Of a DNA stretch of 46,146 nucleotides, positions 26,678-36,002 are shown in pieces. Each line of letters opens with the position of its first letter. Positions within the stretch are counted from its first letter, which is position 1. Source of the DNA: Saprospiraceae bacterium (lineage in GTDB: Bacteria; Bacteroidota; Bacteroidia; Chitinophagales; Saprospiraceae). Under the pieces are notes generated by a model, which made no database searches, was not told the origin of the DNA, and saw only the letters and a list, made by a program, of their open reading frames with translations. The DNA is taken from positions 1 to 46,146 of the forward strand of contig JANQHF010000116.1 in NCBI GenBank assembly GCA_028282725.1. Direction: 5' to 3'. The position numbers and the translations under genes were made by a program.

Positions 26678-27361
26678 ATGGAAAATCACATCAAATTTGA
26701 AACGCTACCATCAGTACTAAGAGTCTATCTCGAAAAAACGAATTGCAGTGGTAAGGAAAAAATTGAAAAGGTTCGGATCAAACAAAAAGGTTTATTCAAT
26801 GTGAATGGAAAGCGGTGGACAAAGATTACGGCTAATCAAACTTTTGATGTAAAGAACCGGGAATTCGTCTGGAAGGCCAAAGCGGGATTCCTCCATGTCA
26901 CAGACAGGTATGTAAGACATAAAGGGACATTGATTGTCAGACTTTTTAATTTGATCAAAATTGCAAAAGCCGAAGGGCCTGAAGTAGACCAGGGCGAAGC
27001 CCTTCGTTTTTTAACTGAAATGATTTGGTTTCCAACGGAATTGACCAGAAACTACATGGGCTGGAGCTCAGTTACTGATTTTTGTTGCAGGGCGACTATG
27101 TTAATACCTTCAGGAAGCGTTGAAGCTGATTTTTGCTTTGGTGAAAATAAATTATTGGATAAAATAACAGCCAGGAGGTATCGGGAGCATAAAGGCGGTT
27201 TTGAACTATGTAATTGGGAAATTTCAAACTTCGAATTCAAAGTGTTTAATGATATACTAATTCCATATCGGGCACATGTATACTGGCAGCCTGAATCGGG
27301 AGCATTTTGCTACTACAAATTGGAAATTACTGATGTCAGGTATGATAAGTTTGTTTACTGA
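26678..27361 (+). CDS. DUF6544-family protein
   Basis: A 227-residue soluble protein. It matches the pattern I know for DUF6544: KQKGLFNVNGKRWTKITANQ, VTDRYVRHKGTLIVRLFNLI, the diagnostic EGPEVDQGEALRFLTEMIWF near 101-120 with PTELTR after it, and a C-terminal WQPESGAFCYYKLEITDVRY. Function of the family is unknown. No signal peptide. It is followed after 52 bases by the secreted nuclease-fold gene. Confidence 0.85.
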   Translation: MENHIKFETLPSVLRVYLEKTNCSGKEKIEKVRIKQKGLFNVNGKRWTKITANQTFDVKNREFVWKAKAGFLHVTDRYVRHKGTLIVRLFNLIKIAKAEGPEVDQGEALRFLTEMIWFPTELTRNYMGWSSVTDFCCRATMLIPSGSVEADFCFGENKLLDKITARRYREHKGGFELCNWEISNFEFKVFNDILIPYRAHVYWQPESGAFCYYKLEITDVRYDKFVY

Positions 27362-27413
27362 TGTTATTGTCCAAAAACTTAATTATTCCTATTATCACTA
27401 TAATTTTTCCGAC

Positions 27414-28256
27414 ATGTTTAGATTGATCTCCATACTCATACTCAGTACCCTCATCGTCAGGCTTATGTCGAGCCAGGATATCTCCGTTATGACGTATAAT
27501 ATCAGGTACGATAATCCAAAGGATGGTGATAATTGGTGGAAACTGCGCAAAATGGATGTTGCCCGGTTAATCGATTATTATGAAGCGGATCTTGTGGGAA
27601 TACAGGAAGGACTGTATCACCAGGTGGAATTCCTGGACCAACAGCTCTTAAATTATTCATTCATCGGTGCAGGACGGGATGATGGAGATCGAATGGGTGA
27701 GTTCACGGCTATCTTTTATGATTCGACTCAATTTGACGTACTGGAAAGCCAGACCTTTTGGTTATCGGATAAGCCCGATGTGGTATCGGTAGGTTGGGAT
27801 GCTTCTATGGAACGGATTTGTACTTATGGACATTTCAGGCGAAAGGTCACAAGTGAAGACGTACATGTATTCAATACACACTTCGATCATATGGGCCCAC
27901 AGGCCAGATTACAATCTGCCCGATTGATTTTGCGAAAGATTAAGAAGTTGGAATTGGAAAGCAGCCCATTGATCCTGATGGGTGATTTGAATTGTCTCCC
28001 TGAAAGCGATCCAATACTTACTTTAATGACCACTTTGGATGACGCATCGGTACTTTCAAAAAGTCAATTGTATGGGCCAAGAGGGACATTCAATCGATTC
28101 GATCCTGATCATTTTCCGGAGCGAAGGATCGATTATATTTTTTCAAAAAATATGATCGTAGATAGTTACAGGCATATTGATGATCGCAGGAAAAATAACC
28201 TCTGGGTGTCGGATCATTTGCCGGTATTGGCACAGCTAGAAATAGCAAATGAATAG
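27414..28256 (+). CDS. Secreted endonuclease/exonuclease/phosphatase-family protein
   Basis: The ATG at 27414 gives 280 residues beginning with a signal peptide (about 1-19). The EEP fold motifs appear in order: MTYNIRYDNP, LVGIQEG, FNTHFDHMG, LMGDLNCLPES, RRIDYIFSKN and WVSDHLPV. The catalytic Asp/Asn/His set (GDLN, SDH) is complete, so it should be an active metal-dependent phosphodiesterase or phosphatase, probably extracytoplasmic. A longer frame from 27276 overlaps the DUF6544 gene and would bury the signal peptide. A likely terminator overlaps its stop codon. Confidence 0.92.
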   Translation: MFRLISILILSTLIVRLMSSQDISVMTYNIRYDNPKDGDNWWKLRKMDVARLIDYYEADLVGIQEGLYHQVEFLDQQLLNYSFIGAGRDDGDRMGEFTAIFYDSTQFDVLESQTFWLSDKPDVVSVGWDASMERICTYGHFRRKVTSEDVHVFNTHFDHMGPQARLQSARLILRKIKKLELESSPLILMGDLNCLPESDPILTLMTTLDDASVLSKSQLYGPRGTFNRFDPDHFPERRIDYIFSKNMIVDSYRHIDDRRKNNLWVSDHLPVLAQLEIANE

Positions 28257-28275
28257 TCATTTGCGATATTTCTTT
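28245..28275. terminator. Bidirectional terminator between convergent genes
   Basis: GCAAATGA (28245-28252), loop ATAG, TCATTTGC (28257-28264) form a perfect 8-bp stem, followed by the T-rich ATATTTCTTTT. The stop codon TAG (28254-28256) of the nuclease-fold gene lies in the loop. On the minus strand the stem is followed by TATTTCT, so it may also end the opposing surface-protein operon, whose last stop is at 28321. Confidence 0.7.
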
Positions 28276-28320
28276 TCAATCAATATTCCATTCACAATAT
28301 ACTGGTGGGGCTACAGACAA

Positions 28321-29655
28321 TTACTGAATGATAATTTTTCCAGTTTTTACTTTGTCATTCACCAAATTGAGTCTGTAAAAAATCAATGAATGTGCTTTGA
28401 TATTGCTTAAACCGATACGATTCGTATTTGGCGAAATTTCAACTGCTCTCAGTCTTTTACCAAGGACATCGTAGAATTCAATTGACCTGTACTTTTGAGG
28501 TCCATTAATGTAGATTTCATCTCGGGACGGATTCGGGAAAATAGAATAATCATCAATAGGTTGTATTTCATCTATGAATGTGGTCCGATCGTTACAATTC
28601 GAAACAGGTGGCCTGTCAAATAATTCCCGGACTCCATCATTTGAATTGTACATCAGGAAATGATCATGTCCCAGGTCAGGTATGATTACAAGCCGATGGT
28701 TGTTCTCAGCTTCATCCCCATAAGTACTCAATATATGATTGTAGTAAATAATTCCACGCTCGAGACGATGTTCTCCCTGGATTAAAGATCGGCAGGAAAC
28801 CGAACCTGCATCAGAAACATTGTCCTGACCGCCGAGTAAATAAACCATCTCACGCTCCCCTGCCCATTTTCTAATCTTTGCAGCTCCTGAACGATCTGGA
28901 TAGATAAAAAGATCCTCTAGTCCAAAGCTCCATTCGTTGTAATCTTCACAGTCGGTATCCGGAATGCGAAATTGATTGTCCGTTCCTCTGATATGGCGTT
29001 CTGATGTCATATAAACATACTTCGTGGGATTAGAAACAATGCTTTTTGACGATATACCATAATCCATGCAGAGAATTTCAAAAACTGGAGAAACGGCTGT
29101 ATATGTATTTGTTAATTGTCCTCCTGCGGAGTGACCCGTAAATACAAGTGTTGAAATTGATGGAAAGACATTGATGGCTCTCATTATTAATGTATCTAGC
29201 ACCTCAAAAGAGGAGATCCTGATTTGAGGTTCGTCGTTTCCTGAGGTCGATCCGGAGGTCCACCCTGCGGAAGACCAGAATGGAAAGCTTTCATTCACAC
29301 CATGAAAATTTACGTCTTCCTCGGTGATAAACTGTGGAGCAATTACAACGGTTCGATCCACAAGCTCAGGCCTCTGCCCTAATGCCGACATCATATTGGT
29401 AAAGTATGTAGCCCCATTTCTTAAGGTTCCATGGGTGACGATCACTGCATGGTCAATTTGAGTATTTTCTTCTGCAAGTGACTCAGAACTATAATAATAA
29501 AATGAGATGGGTCTCAGGTCATGTTCAAATGTAATCGTTGTCACAGGCAGTTCTTCTGTTTGCGCATACCCCTGAATTGGATGGAGCACCAAAATGAATA
29601 GCAGGCTGAATACATTTAGATGCACAATTCGAATGGTTGTAACAAATAGTTTCAC
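28321..29655 (-). CDS. Secreted alpha/beta hydrolase with T9SS type A sorting domain
   Basis: A 444-residue protein with a signal peptide (about 12-31). An alpha/beta-hydrolase core carries the nucleophile motif GHSAGG (174-179, Ser176), and a His is plausible in PDLGHDHFLM. The C-terminal 75 or so residues form a T9SS type A sorting domain (DDYSIFPNPSRDEIYING, then FYDVLGKRL). The enzyme is likely exported to the cell surface or released. It is the last gene of a four-gene minus-strand series, 7 bases after the CotH-T9SS gene. Substrate unknown, possibly an ester or peptide. Confidence 0.87.
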   Translation of the reverse strand: MKLFVTTIRIVHLNVFSLLFILVLHPIQGYAQTEELPVTTITFEHDLRPISFYYYSSESLAEENTQIDHAVIVTHGTLRNGATYFTNMMSALGQRPELVDRTVVIAPQFITEEDVNFHGVNESFPFWSSAGWTSGSTSGNDEPQIRISSFEVLDTLIMRAINVFPSISTLVFTGHSAGGQLTNTYTAVSPVFEILCMDYGISSKSIVSNPTKYVYMTSERHIRGTDNQFRIPDTDCEDYNEWSFGLEDLFIYPDRSGAAKIRKWAGEREMVYLLGGQDNVSDAGSVSCRSLIQGEHRLERGIIYYNHILSTYGDEAENNHRLVIIPDLGHDHFLMYNSNDGVRELFDRPPVSNCNDRTTFIDEIQPIDDYSIFPNPSRDEIYINGPQKYRSIEFYDVLGKRLRAVEISPNTNRIGLSNIKAHSLIFYRLNLVNDKVKTGKIIIQ

Positions 29656-29662
29656 AACGGAA

Positions 29663-31264
29663 TTATGGATTTCTGATGACGATCAGGTTTCCAACTTTCA
29701 ATTCCGCCCCATCTCTTAACATTCGATACCAAATCGGTCCCCTGGGAATGATTGAAAGATCAACAGAATTCTCTCCTTTTTGCAATGTCCCAGAGTAGAT
29801 CAATTGGCCGGTGAGATCAAAGAATTGTGCATGAACATTTTGTGTATTTGACATGATGATCAATGGACCCGACGTAGGATTCGGATACACAACTATTTCC
29901 ATACCCTCTGTCAAATCATGAGTGCTCGTAGTTAATCCTCTGAATGCACCATCTAACCAGCCGGCTCTGTCCGTCAACCAATCTTTTAAATAATTAATTT
30001 CAGACAGATAGCTGGTCCCGACAAAATTATTGGGCCAAACATATTGCCCTATTACCGGCCATCTCACAAAATTCCTGCTACTGGCACCTCTCAATGATTC
30101 GACTAAGTCATCAATCATTTGAATCAGGTTTTCATCGCTAAATTTATCCTTCCGCAGGTCCTGCCAAAGATCTTTGACCTTTTGACGAAACCTATTGTCT
30201 GACATGAGACGTTCCCACCAGAAGTGATTGATCCAAAAATCCTGGGGACATACATCATTAAAGTCAATGGCCCAGCCAGTTATTGACGAACCATTGCAAT
30301 AGTCTGCATTTCCAAAAGAGAGATTGTGATCCCATGTGGGTCCCATGGCCAGCTTTCCACCCTTATCCTTATACATATAAGTGCTCAACCGATATCCATC
30401 TACATTGCGTGTCAACTCGTTGATGATCACCGTTTGGACAAAGGATTCTATGTCTATATAGGGCTCATATCCGTCCACCGGATCCATATAATTAGGAGAC
30501 ATTAATGCGTGTTCGAATTGCGTAATGTAATTCCTGATGTACGTAAGCTGCTGGAAAGAGATGTCTTCCCGTTTGGGATAATGATAGATGAACCTCGTTC
30601 TTTGATCGCCGAAAAGACTTGGATTATAAGGAGATATCCAAGCCACCTCTTCCGGTTCATTCTTATCAAATCTGAGAATGTAGCCTCCTGTTATATTCTC
30701 GTCGTCATTTTCATCAGGAGTAAGTCTGCTGATATCCACCCGATTCTTATCTCTTTTGATCTTTTCCGTCCACAAAATCACACCACGATAATCTCCGTTC
30801 AGAAATAATTCTGCCATCCGTACCCTGGGTGCATAAACCATGATTTCTCCTGCCAACTGATATGCAAGAGCGTTGCGAATCAGGCTTTTATCACTGTACG
30901 GGCTATGGATGACCCAATCGGCCTCTTCCGGCATACCCATAATGGCCACATTGAGATCTTCTCCCATTGCATCCCGGGTCTCAATGCCATATCCTATTTT
31001 CGGGAAGAAGAGTTGAGAAGTCTGACCGCGCCTTTCAATACCGATAAAGCCGTCGTAAGCGAATGAGTCAGCATCGATACGATTCAATTCACCGACACCA
31101 TTATCAATGATTTTCATCCTGGCTGTAATCTTTGGTTCATCGGGAATGCTCTGGCTATCCGTGTCGATGAGGACAAGGGGTAAATAAGAGGAGTCGACCG
31201 TTTGGCTCAAGCAAAATATGCTTAGAAATAGATTGGAACAGACTACGACTAAATACCTTTTCAT
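29663..31264 (-). CDS. CotH-kinase-fold secreted protein with T9SS type A sorting domain
   Basis: A 533-residue protein with a signal peptide to about residue 20. The CotH kinase domain includes GFIGIERRGQTSQ, SLIRNALAYQLAGE, LFLNGDYRGVILWTEKIKRD, GGYILRFDK and KLAMGPTWDHNLSFGNAD, the last providing the Asp of the catalytic loop. A T9SS domain ends the protein (MEIVVYPNPTSGPLIIMS). CotH proteins are atypical protein kinases; some adenylylate or glutamylate instead. The gene is 67 bases downstream of the large surface protein gene and 7 bases upstream of the hydrolase. Confidence 0.9.
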   Translation of the reverse strand: MKRYLVVVCSNLFLSIFCLSQTVDSSYLPLVLIDTDSQSIPDEPKITARMKIIDNGVGELNRIDADSFAYDGFIGIERRGQTSQLFFPKIGYGIETRDAMGEDLNVAIMGMPEEADWVIHSPYSDKSLIRNALAYQLAGEIMVYAPRVRMAELFLNGDYRGVILWTEKIKRDKNRVDISRLTPDENDDENITGGYILRFDKNEPEEVAWISPYNPSLFGDQRTRFIYHYPKREDISFQQLTYIRNYITQFEHALMSPNYMDPVDGYEPYIDIESFVQTVIINELTRNVDGYRLSTYMYKDKGGKLAMGPTWDHNLSFGNADYCNGSSITGWAIDFNDVCPQDFWINHFWWERLMSDNRFRQKVKDLWQDLRKDKFSDENLIQMIDDLVESLRGASSRNFVRWPVIGQYVWPNNFVGTSYLSEINYLKDWLTDRAGWLDGAFRGLTTSTHDLTEGMEIVVYPNPTSGPLIIMSNTQNVHAQFFDLTGQLIYSGTLQKGENSVDLSIIPRGPIWYRMLRDGAELKVGNLIVIRNP

Positions 31265-31331
31265 GAAGAAATGCCTAACTACTGGACTAAATAGAATAAA
31301 TATAAGATTCTCGAAAAAAATATTTGATCGA

Positions 31332-33653
31332 TTACCTGATCAAGGTGATCGTACCGGTATATTTCTCGGTAAAAACACTCCCGTCTTCCCTGAAACCGGT
31401 AAGATTCAGTAACCACGTATATACACCGGTTGCTGCCTCCCTGTTCCGGTAAAGACCGTTCCATTTTTCTTGCTGGTCAGTAGTAGCAAAGACTTCATTG
31501 CCCCACACATCATATATTTTGAAATCGATACTGATCACATCTTCACCATAGAATCCGATTTCATCATTTTGGCCATCTCCATTGGGGCTGAAAATATTGG
31601 GGACCGTGAATTTTGTAGGACATTTCTGTTCAAAAAATGTACTGTCGGATGCCATACAACCGAATTCATCTGACACCTGGACGGAAATCATCCCTTCTTC
31701 AAAGACGACCAATTCGTCCAGCGTACTACCGTCAGACCAAAAGTATTCGGCAAAGTTACCTGGCGTCAGTTTGATTGGTTCTGCAAGTTCCGGACAAAAG
31801 ACACCTCCGTCTCCCAATTCAGGTTCGGGTGCCGGCTTTACTTCCAGTTCAACCCCGGCTGGAAATGTAGCGCATCCGGACACGATGCCGATTACTTGAT
31901 AAGTGCCATTCATATTTGGACGCACATCGTTGATGATGGGATTTTGATCCTCAGAAAAATACTCATTCGGACCTCGCCATTGATAGCGCGCGTTTTGTAC
32001 GTCAGTAGCCCCTAATTGCGCCTCTTCTCCTTGGCAGAAATAATCAATTGGCTCCGTCTGAACCGATTGACGCAATGTGATTTGAAGCTCTTTAAACAAT
32101 GTATCAAACAGGTCAAAACATTGATCATGGATAAAAAGATCCGCAGGAAAACTTCCTAGTTGATCATACATCTTTGTAAAGACATGGTCGGTAACCGTAT
32201 CTCCCGGTCCGAATACCCACTGGACGGCGAACCGCTCTGCCGGAAGACCCGTGTCAAAAAAGACAGTGTCATTCAAACAACCTCCCTCGGGGATGGGGCT
32301 TGCATTGATCTTGCTGAATCTCGCACCTCCACTGTACGCATACGACTCAAAATTTCCGAGGCCATAAGCTTTGGCAATTACGCCACATCCCGTACTCGTT
32401 ATGGTATGCGCCCCTGTCCCAACCTGAATGGTAACGGAGGCAAACTCGTCATTTCTTCCCAATAATTGAATATCAGAAGTCAGACTGGATACAGGTTGAT
32501 TATCGAATCGTACATTGTCCAGATCAATAGTTCTGAAGATTATATTAATAAAGTTGTCTTCGATATTTTGAAATGAGGAATTGTAGAGTGTGACTGTATC
32601 CCGTATTTGCAACACACTGTTCAAGTAAAGCATCGATGGATCACCATTTTGCCCATTTCCGCATTGTAACTGATTCATGTATTGCGCAACAAGAATGGGT
32701 TTGTTCGATTGAATAAATGAATGTTGGCTGTCTTCATATTCGACGAATTGACCACGGTTCAGACGGTAGCTGGAAGATGAACCGTCCTGGTATATAATTT
32801 CTGCCTCTGTACCGTTTTCAGAAGCCAGAATTCGGAAAATATCGTTTATACCCGTCTGGAAAGGGGCAGAAACAAATCGATCACCCCAAGTACTGACCGG
32901 AAAAGCTTGTTCGAGAAGATTATCCCTTCCGCTTCTGAAACAATTCAATGCTGTATACCGCGCACCGCAGAAAACTGAAAAATTCTGATCGCCGATGATG
33001 TACGAACCGGACAAATCGTCATATTCATCTCTGCCTTGTATCTGATAGGTCTGTCCGGCATCTAAGGTGATGTTAATGGTTTGGCCAGCAAACTTGCCAC
33101 TCTGTGTGTTTCCTTTCAGATCTATCGAAATATTAGTATCGTCTTCGGATGCCACAACAATCAACTGGGAAGGAAAAATCTGACCTTCGGTGAAATATCC
33201 CTGGTAGCTAAGGGCATAGTACTCATTACCGATTGAGCTCACGGGTAATACAACTGTCGCTTCAGCACGAAATGAATGATACTGATGTATATAAACCGAC
33301 ACCAGGTCATCTGAGGTAACTTTGAATCCATTATCGCTGATTGTTTCGGATCCAAAGGTCTCTGCAAATTCCGGGAGTTCCAAGATCGTCACCTGATTGG
33401 CTGCCACTGTAAAGGACTGGCTGAATCCTCCCAATGGAGAACTGACCGTACCCCGTGTATTGAACCGGGAGGTGATCATGACCACCTTCGTATTTTCTCT
33501 GGGATTCCTGTGTTCGAGAAAGCTGAACCAAAATTCTCTTCCTTCATTCGTCTGGCCGAATGTATGATCCGGAATCTGAATCAGCAGAAGGGCAAGAAAT
33601 AAACCGAATTGATTCCGGAGCACTCGATTATTTGAAACGCAGAAATAGTACAT
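31332..33653 (-). CDS. Large surface protein: IgGFc-binding-like N-terminus, CHU_C C-terminus
   Basis: The 773-residue protein has a signal peptide (to about 34). An N-terminal domain (about 36-440) resembles IgGFc-binding protein N-termini: EGREFWFSFLEHR, FTVAANQVTILELP, VYIHQYHSFRAEATVVLP and DQNFSVFCGARYTALNC. A PKD-like domain (about 450-530) and an Ig-like domain (about 535-620) follow. The last 95 residues are a gliding-motility-type CHU_C sorting domain (VPNIFSPNGDGQNDEIG, YDVWGNEVF). It is probably exported by T9SS as an adhesin or matrix protein. It lies 13 bases after the CotH lipoprotein gene. Confidence 0.9.
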   Translation of the reverse strand: MYYFCVSNNRVLRNQFGLFLALLLIQIPDHTFGQTNEGREFWFSFLEHRNPRENTKVVMITSRFNTRGTVSSPLGGFSQSFTVAANQVTILELPEFAETFGSETISDNGFKVTSDDLVSVYIHQYHSFRAEATVVLPVSSIGNEYYALSYQGYFTEGQIFPSQLIVVASEDDTNISIDLKGNTQSGKFAGQTINITLDAGQTYQIQGRDEYDDLSGSYIIGDQNFSVFCGARYTALNCFRSGRDNLLEQAFPVSTWGDRFVSAPFQTGINDIFRILASENGTEAEIIYQDGSSSSYRLNRGQFVEYEDSQHSFIQSNKPILVAQYMNQLQCGNGQNGDPSMLYLNSVLQIRDTVTLYNSSFQNIEDNFINIIFRTIDLDNVRFDNQPVSSLTSDIQLLGRNDEFASVTIQVGTGAHTITSTGCGVIAKAYGLGNFESYAYSGGARFSKINASPIPEGGCLNDTVFFDTGLPAERFAVQWVFGPGDTVTDHVFTKMYDQLGSFPADLFIHDQCFDLFDTLFKELQITLRQSVQTEPIDYFCQGEEAQLGATDVQNARYQWRGPNEYFSEDQNPIINDVRPNMNGTYQVIGIVSGCATFPAGVELEVKPAPEPELGDGGVFCPELAEPIKLTPGNFAEYFWSDGSTLDELVVFEEGMISVQVSDEFGCMASDSTFFEQKCPTKFTVPNIFSPNGDGQNDEIGFYGEDVISIDFKIYDVWGNEVFATTDQQEKWNGLYRNREAATGVYTWLLNLTGFREDGSVFTEKYTGTITLIR

Positions 33654-33666
33654 TTTGGCTACGTTG

Positions 33667-35037
33667 TTAATTATTGCGAGCGATATTCAGGTTACTCTTT
33701 AATTCGTTGAAAGAAGCCTCCCATGCAGACATAGATACTGCATCGGGTATTTGTTCGTCCGCCTCCCTCGTCGCTTCCCTGATTTGAAGAAACCACTGAT
33801 CCAATAGTGCATTTACAGTAGATTCTTTAAAAGGACCTTCAATAAATTCTCTCTTTTTTTGTTCATACTCATCCTGAAACTGAACCCATCCTGAAGTTAA
33901 CTTATCGCAAGCGGCTGATCTCTGTTTCAAGCCGAAAAGACCGTATCTGAATGGATTACAATCGGCAGAAATTTCGCCCCAATCGTCGGCAATTGGGGTA
34001 ACCGGATTTTTGTCGGAAGCAATATTCTCGAATGCATTATCGAGATCCCAGGGGATCAGATGCAATGTGCTGTCTTTCGGGTTTTCATACCAGTAATAAT
34101 TATGGTTCGAACAAGTTCCACTGCAATACCAATGAAATGGACCGTCATCCACCCTGATCATCCTGTCAACGACAGCATAAGAAATAATTTCATCGACATC
34201 CATCCATTTCGTGATTACTTCCTGTAAATCACCTTCGCGGGCATTTTGAACCTGGGTAGCAAAGGTTTTAATAAGACAAGGTGACGGATCGTCCTCCTCA
34301 TTAGTCCTCAAGGCATGGAGATAGACTTGATCAGACTGGGCTCTTCCCCTGTGATCAAGTGGCCACACCTCTTTGTAGAGATTACCTGATCCGTCATCAA
34401 AGTTTTGTCGCGTAAATCTCCCGTCAATTTGTTCAACAAGAGCATAGACTCCTGTGTAGACCCCATTGATGAAAATTCTTGCATGCGTGGAACGAGGGGC
34501 AGGTACTCCCATTTCCCGGAACAAATGATAGCCTAGTCGATCGCGCATCTGAGAATTGTCCAGGTTTTGAGAATGAAACTGTAGTTTTTTTAGATCGTAG
34601 AATTTGTCATCATTATCAAGCCAGTTCATTTTGACCTTCATCGAAAGCTTGGTGCATGTCTTATGTCCCGAAGGCTCAGTCCAATCCGAACCGGATACAC
34701 AACCTACAAAAGCGCCAATTGACCCTTTATAACGAATCCCGACAGGACTCATGGTCTCGCCTTCAAATGTGAGGCTCCCTTCTACGTATTCTTCGGCAGA
34801 AGGGTCCCGGTCTATCCTGGCCAGGTTTTCCGGAGAAAGATTCAGCTCGAAAGTATGTAGCCTGGATTGATCAAATATATAATCTGACTTAAGACTCAGA
34901 TAATTTTCATCACCGTTAGGAGTAACATATGGTATCGATGGATCGGGAATGGGTTCACTATCGCCTTCCACTTCTTCGCTGCACGCAAATGGCAGGATTA
35001 ATAATGGAATCCAGAGCCAGCGATGCTTTCTTATCAT
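33667..35037 (-). CDS. CotH-kinase-fold lipoprotein
   Basis: A 456-residue protein with a lipoprotein-type signal (PLLILPFACSEE, Cys19). CotH marks are VGIRYKGSIGAFVG, LQFHSQNLDNSQMRDRLGYH, ARIFINGVYTGVYALVEQID, and LHLIPWDLDNAFENI with the catalytic-loop Asp residues. It carries paired cysteines (CSGTCSNHNYYWY) that may form a disulfide. It probably sits on the outer membrane. It is the first gene of the minus-strand surface operon and diverges from the DUF4956 gene across 212 bases. CotH and DUF4956 neighbours are a known association. Confidence 0.9.
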   Translation of the reverse strand: MIRKHRWLWIPLLILPFACSEEVEGDSEPIPDPSIPYVTPNGDENYLSLKSDYIFDQSRLHTFELNLSPENLARIDRDPSAEEYVEGSLTFEGETMSPVGIRYKGSIGAFVGCVSGSDWTEPSGHKTCTKLSMKVKMNWLDNDDKFYDLKKLQFHSQNLDNSQMRDRLGYHLFREMGVPAPRSTHARIFINGVYTGVYALVEQIDGRFTRQNFDDGSGNLYKEVWPLDHRGRAQSDQVYLHALRTNEEDDPSPCLIKTFATQVQNAREGDLQEVITKWMDVDEIISYAVVDRMIRVDDGPFHWYCSGTCSNHNYYWYENPKDSTLHLIPWDLDNAFENIASDKNPVTPIADDWGEISADCNPFRYGLFGLKQRSAACDKLTSGWVQFQDEYEQKKREFIEGPFKESTVNALLDQWFLQIREATREADEQIPDAVSMSAWEASFNELKSNLNIARNN

Positions 35038-35174
35038 TTAAAAAAATGTCTGGAGGACAGAATGAATAGAATTCGTCCCAATATCTTAAAAAATACAGTT
35101 TACTGGTAAGTGATTGATAATCAGAACATAATTCTAAACGTATAGCTATCGACATTTGTCTGCTATCCATCATT

Positions 35175-35203
35175 TTGGAGCAGATTACTATGTTATTATT
35201 TTG
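35175..35203 (+). promoter_or_regulatory. Candidate Bacteroidota-type promoter for the DUF4956 operon
   Basis: TTG (35175-35177), an 18-base spacer and TTATTTTG (35196-35203) resemble the TTG/TAnnTTTG promoter of this phylum with one mismatch in the second box. It lies 46 bases upstream of the DUF4956 start. Weak evidence. Confidence 0.3.
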
Positions 35204-35249
35204 CTAATTTGGGCGTCTTTGAATGTGAATCTGTATATAGACGTGAGTG

Positions 35250-35999
35250 ATGACCGAATTATTTGATATAGAATTATTGAATTACGATCCGGGAACACCT
35301 TCGTTTTATATCATGTTCATCACGGCACTCCTGGCTTTCTTCCTGTCTTCACTCATTGCCATCACCTATGAATTTACAACCAAGAGTATTTACAGGAAAG
35401 CACATTTTCTGCAATCATTGGCAATGATAGGAATAGTGGCTGCGACCATCATGCATGCCATTGGCGATAGTGTAGCGATTGGATTGGGAATGATCGGAGC
35501 ACTGTCCATCATACGATTTCGTACGGTACTCGATGATCCAAGAAATATAACTTTCATGTTTGCATCACTTGCTGCCGGGATTGCATGTGGTGTGCTGGGA
35601 TTTACGATTGCCGTGACAGGAACCCTGGTATTTTGTGCCAGTGCGATAATCCTCAGGTTTTCACCATTGAGCAATGCCAATGAACTCATCGGCGAACTGA
35701 GACTGCAGGTGCCCAAAAATGACGGCATACAGTCGACCATAGAATCGAAACTCAACCTTCATTGCCGGAATTTTGAACTCAATCAATTGAGATTTCTGAA
35801 TCCCAAAAGAGTTCAATCTGTTACAGAAGGTGGACTGCCCATGATCGAAGAAATTACGAGAGAAAACCTCCAGGAATTCAATTACCTGATCCGTTTAAAA
35901 AGGAAGACCACCGTCCAGGGTCTAGAGCTGAGTATGAGAGAAATCGAAGGATTGGAAGGCCTTCGCCTGAATTTTCAAAAACAACGTACCCGGTTATAG
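35250..35999 (+). CDS. DUF4956 integral membrane protein
   Basis: With the ATG at 35250 the product has 249 residues. Four or so membrane helices lie in the first 135 residues, including the family core IGLGMIGALSIIRFRTVL and DDPRNITFMFASLAAGIACG. A soluble tail of about 110 residues follows. DUF4956 proteins are usually encoded with CotH kinases and VTC-type polyphosphate polymerases. Here a CotH gene is divergent and two transport-type genes follow (3-base gap), suggesting the three plus-strand products form one envelope complex. Function is not established. Confidence 0.9.
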   Translation: MTELFDIELLNYDPGTPSFYIMFITALLAFFLSSLIAITYEFTTKSIYRKAHFLQSLAMIGIVAATIMHAIGDSVAIGLGMIGALSIIRFRTVLDDPRNITFMFASLAAGIACGVLGFTIAVTGTLVFCASAIILRFSPLSNANELIGELRLQVPKNDGIQSTIESKLNLHCRNFELNQLRFLNPKRVQSVTEGGLPMIEEITRENLQEFNYLIRLKRKTTVQGLELSMREIEGLEGLRLNFQKQRTRL

Positions 36000-36002
36000 C
36001 GG

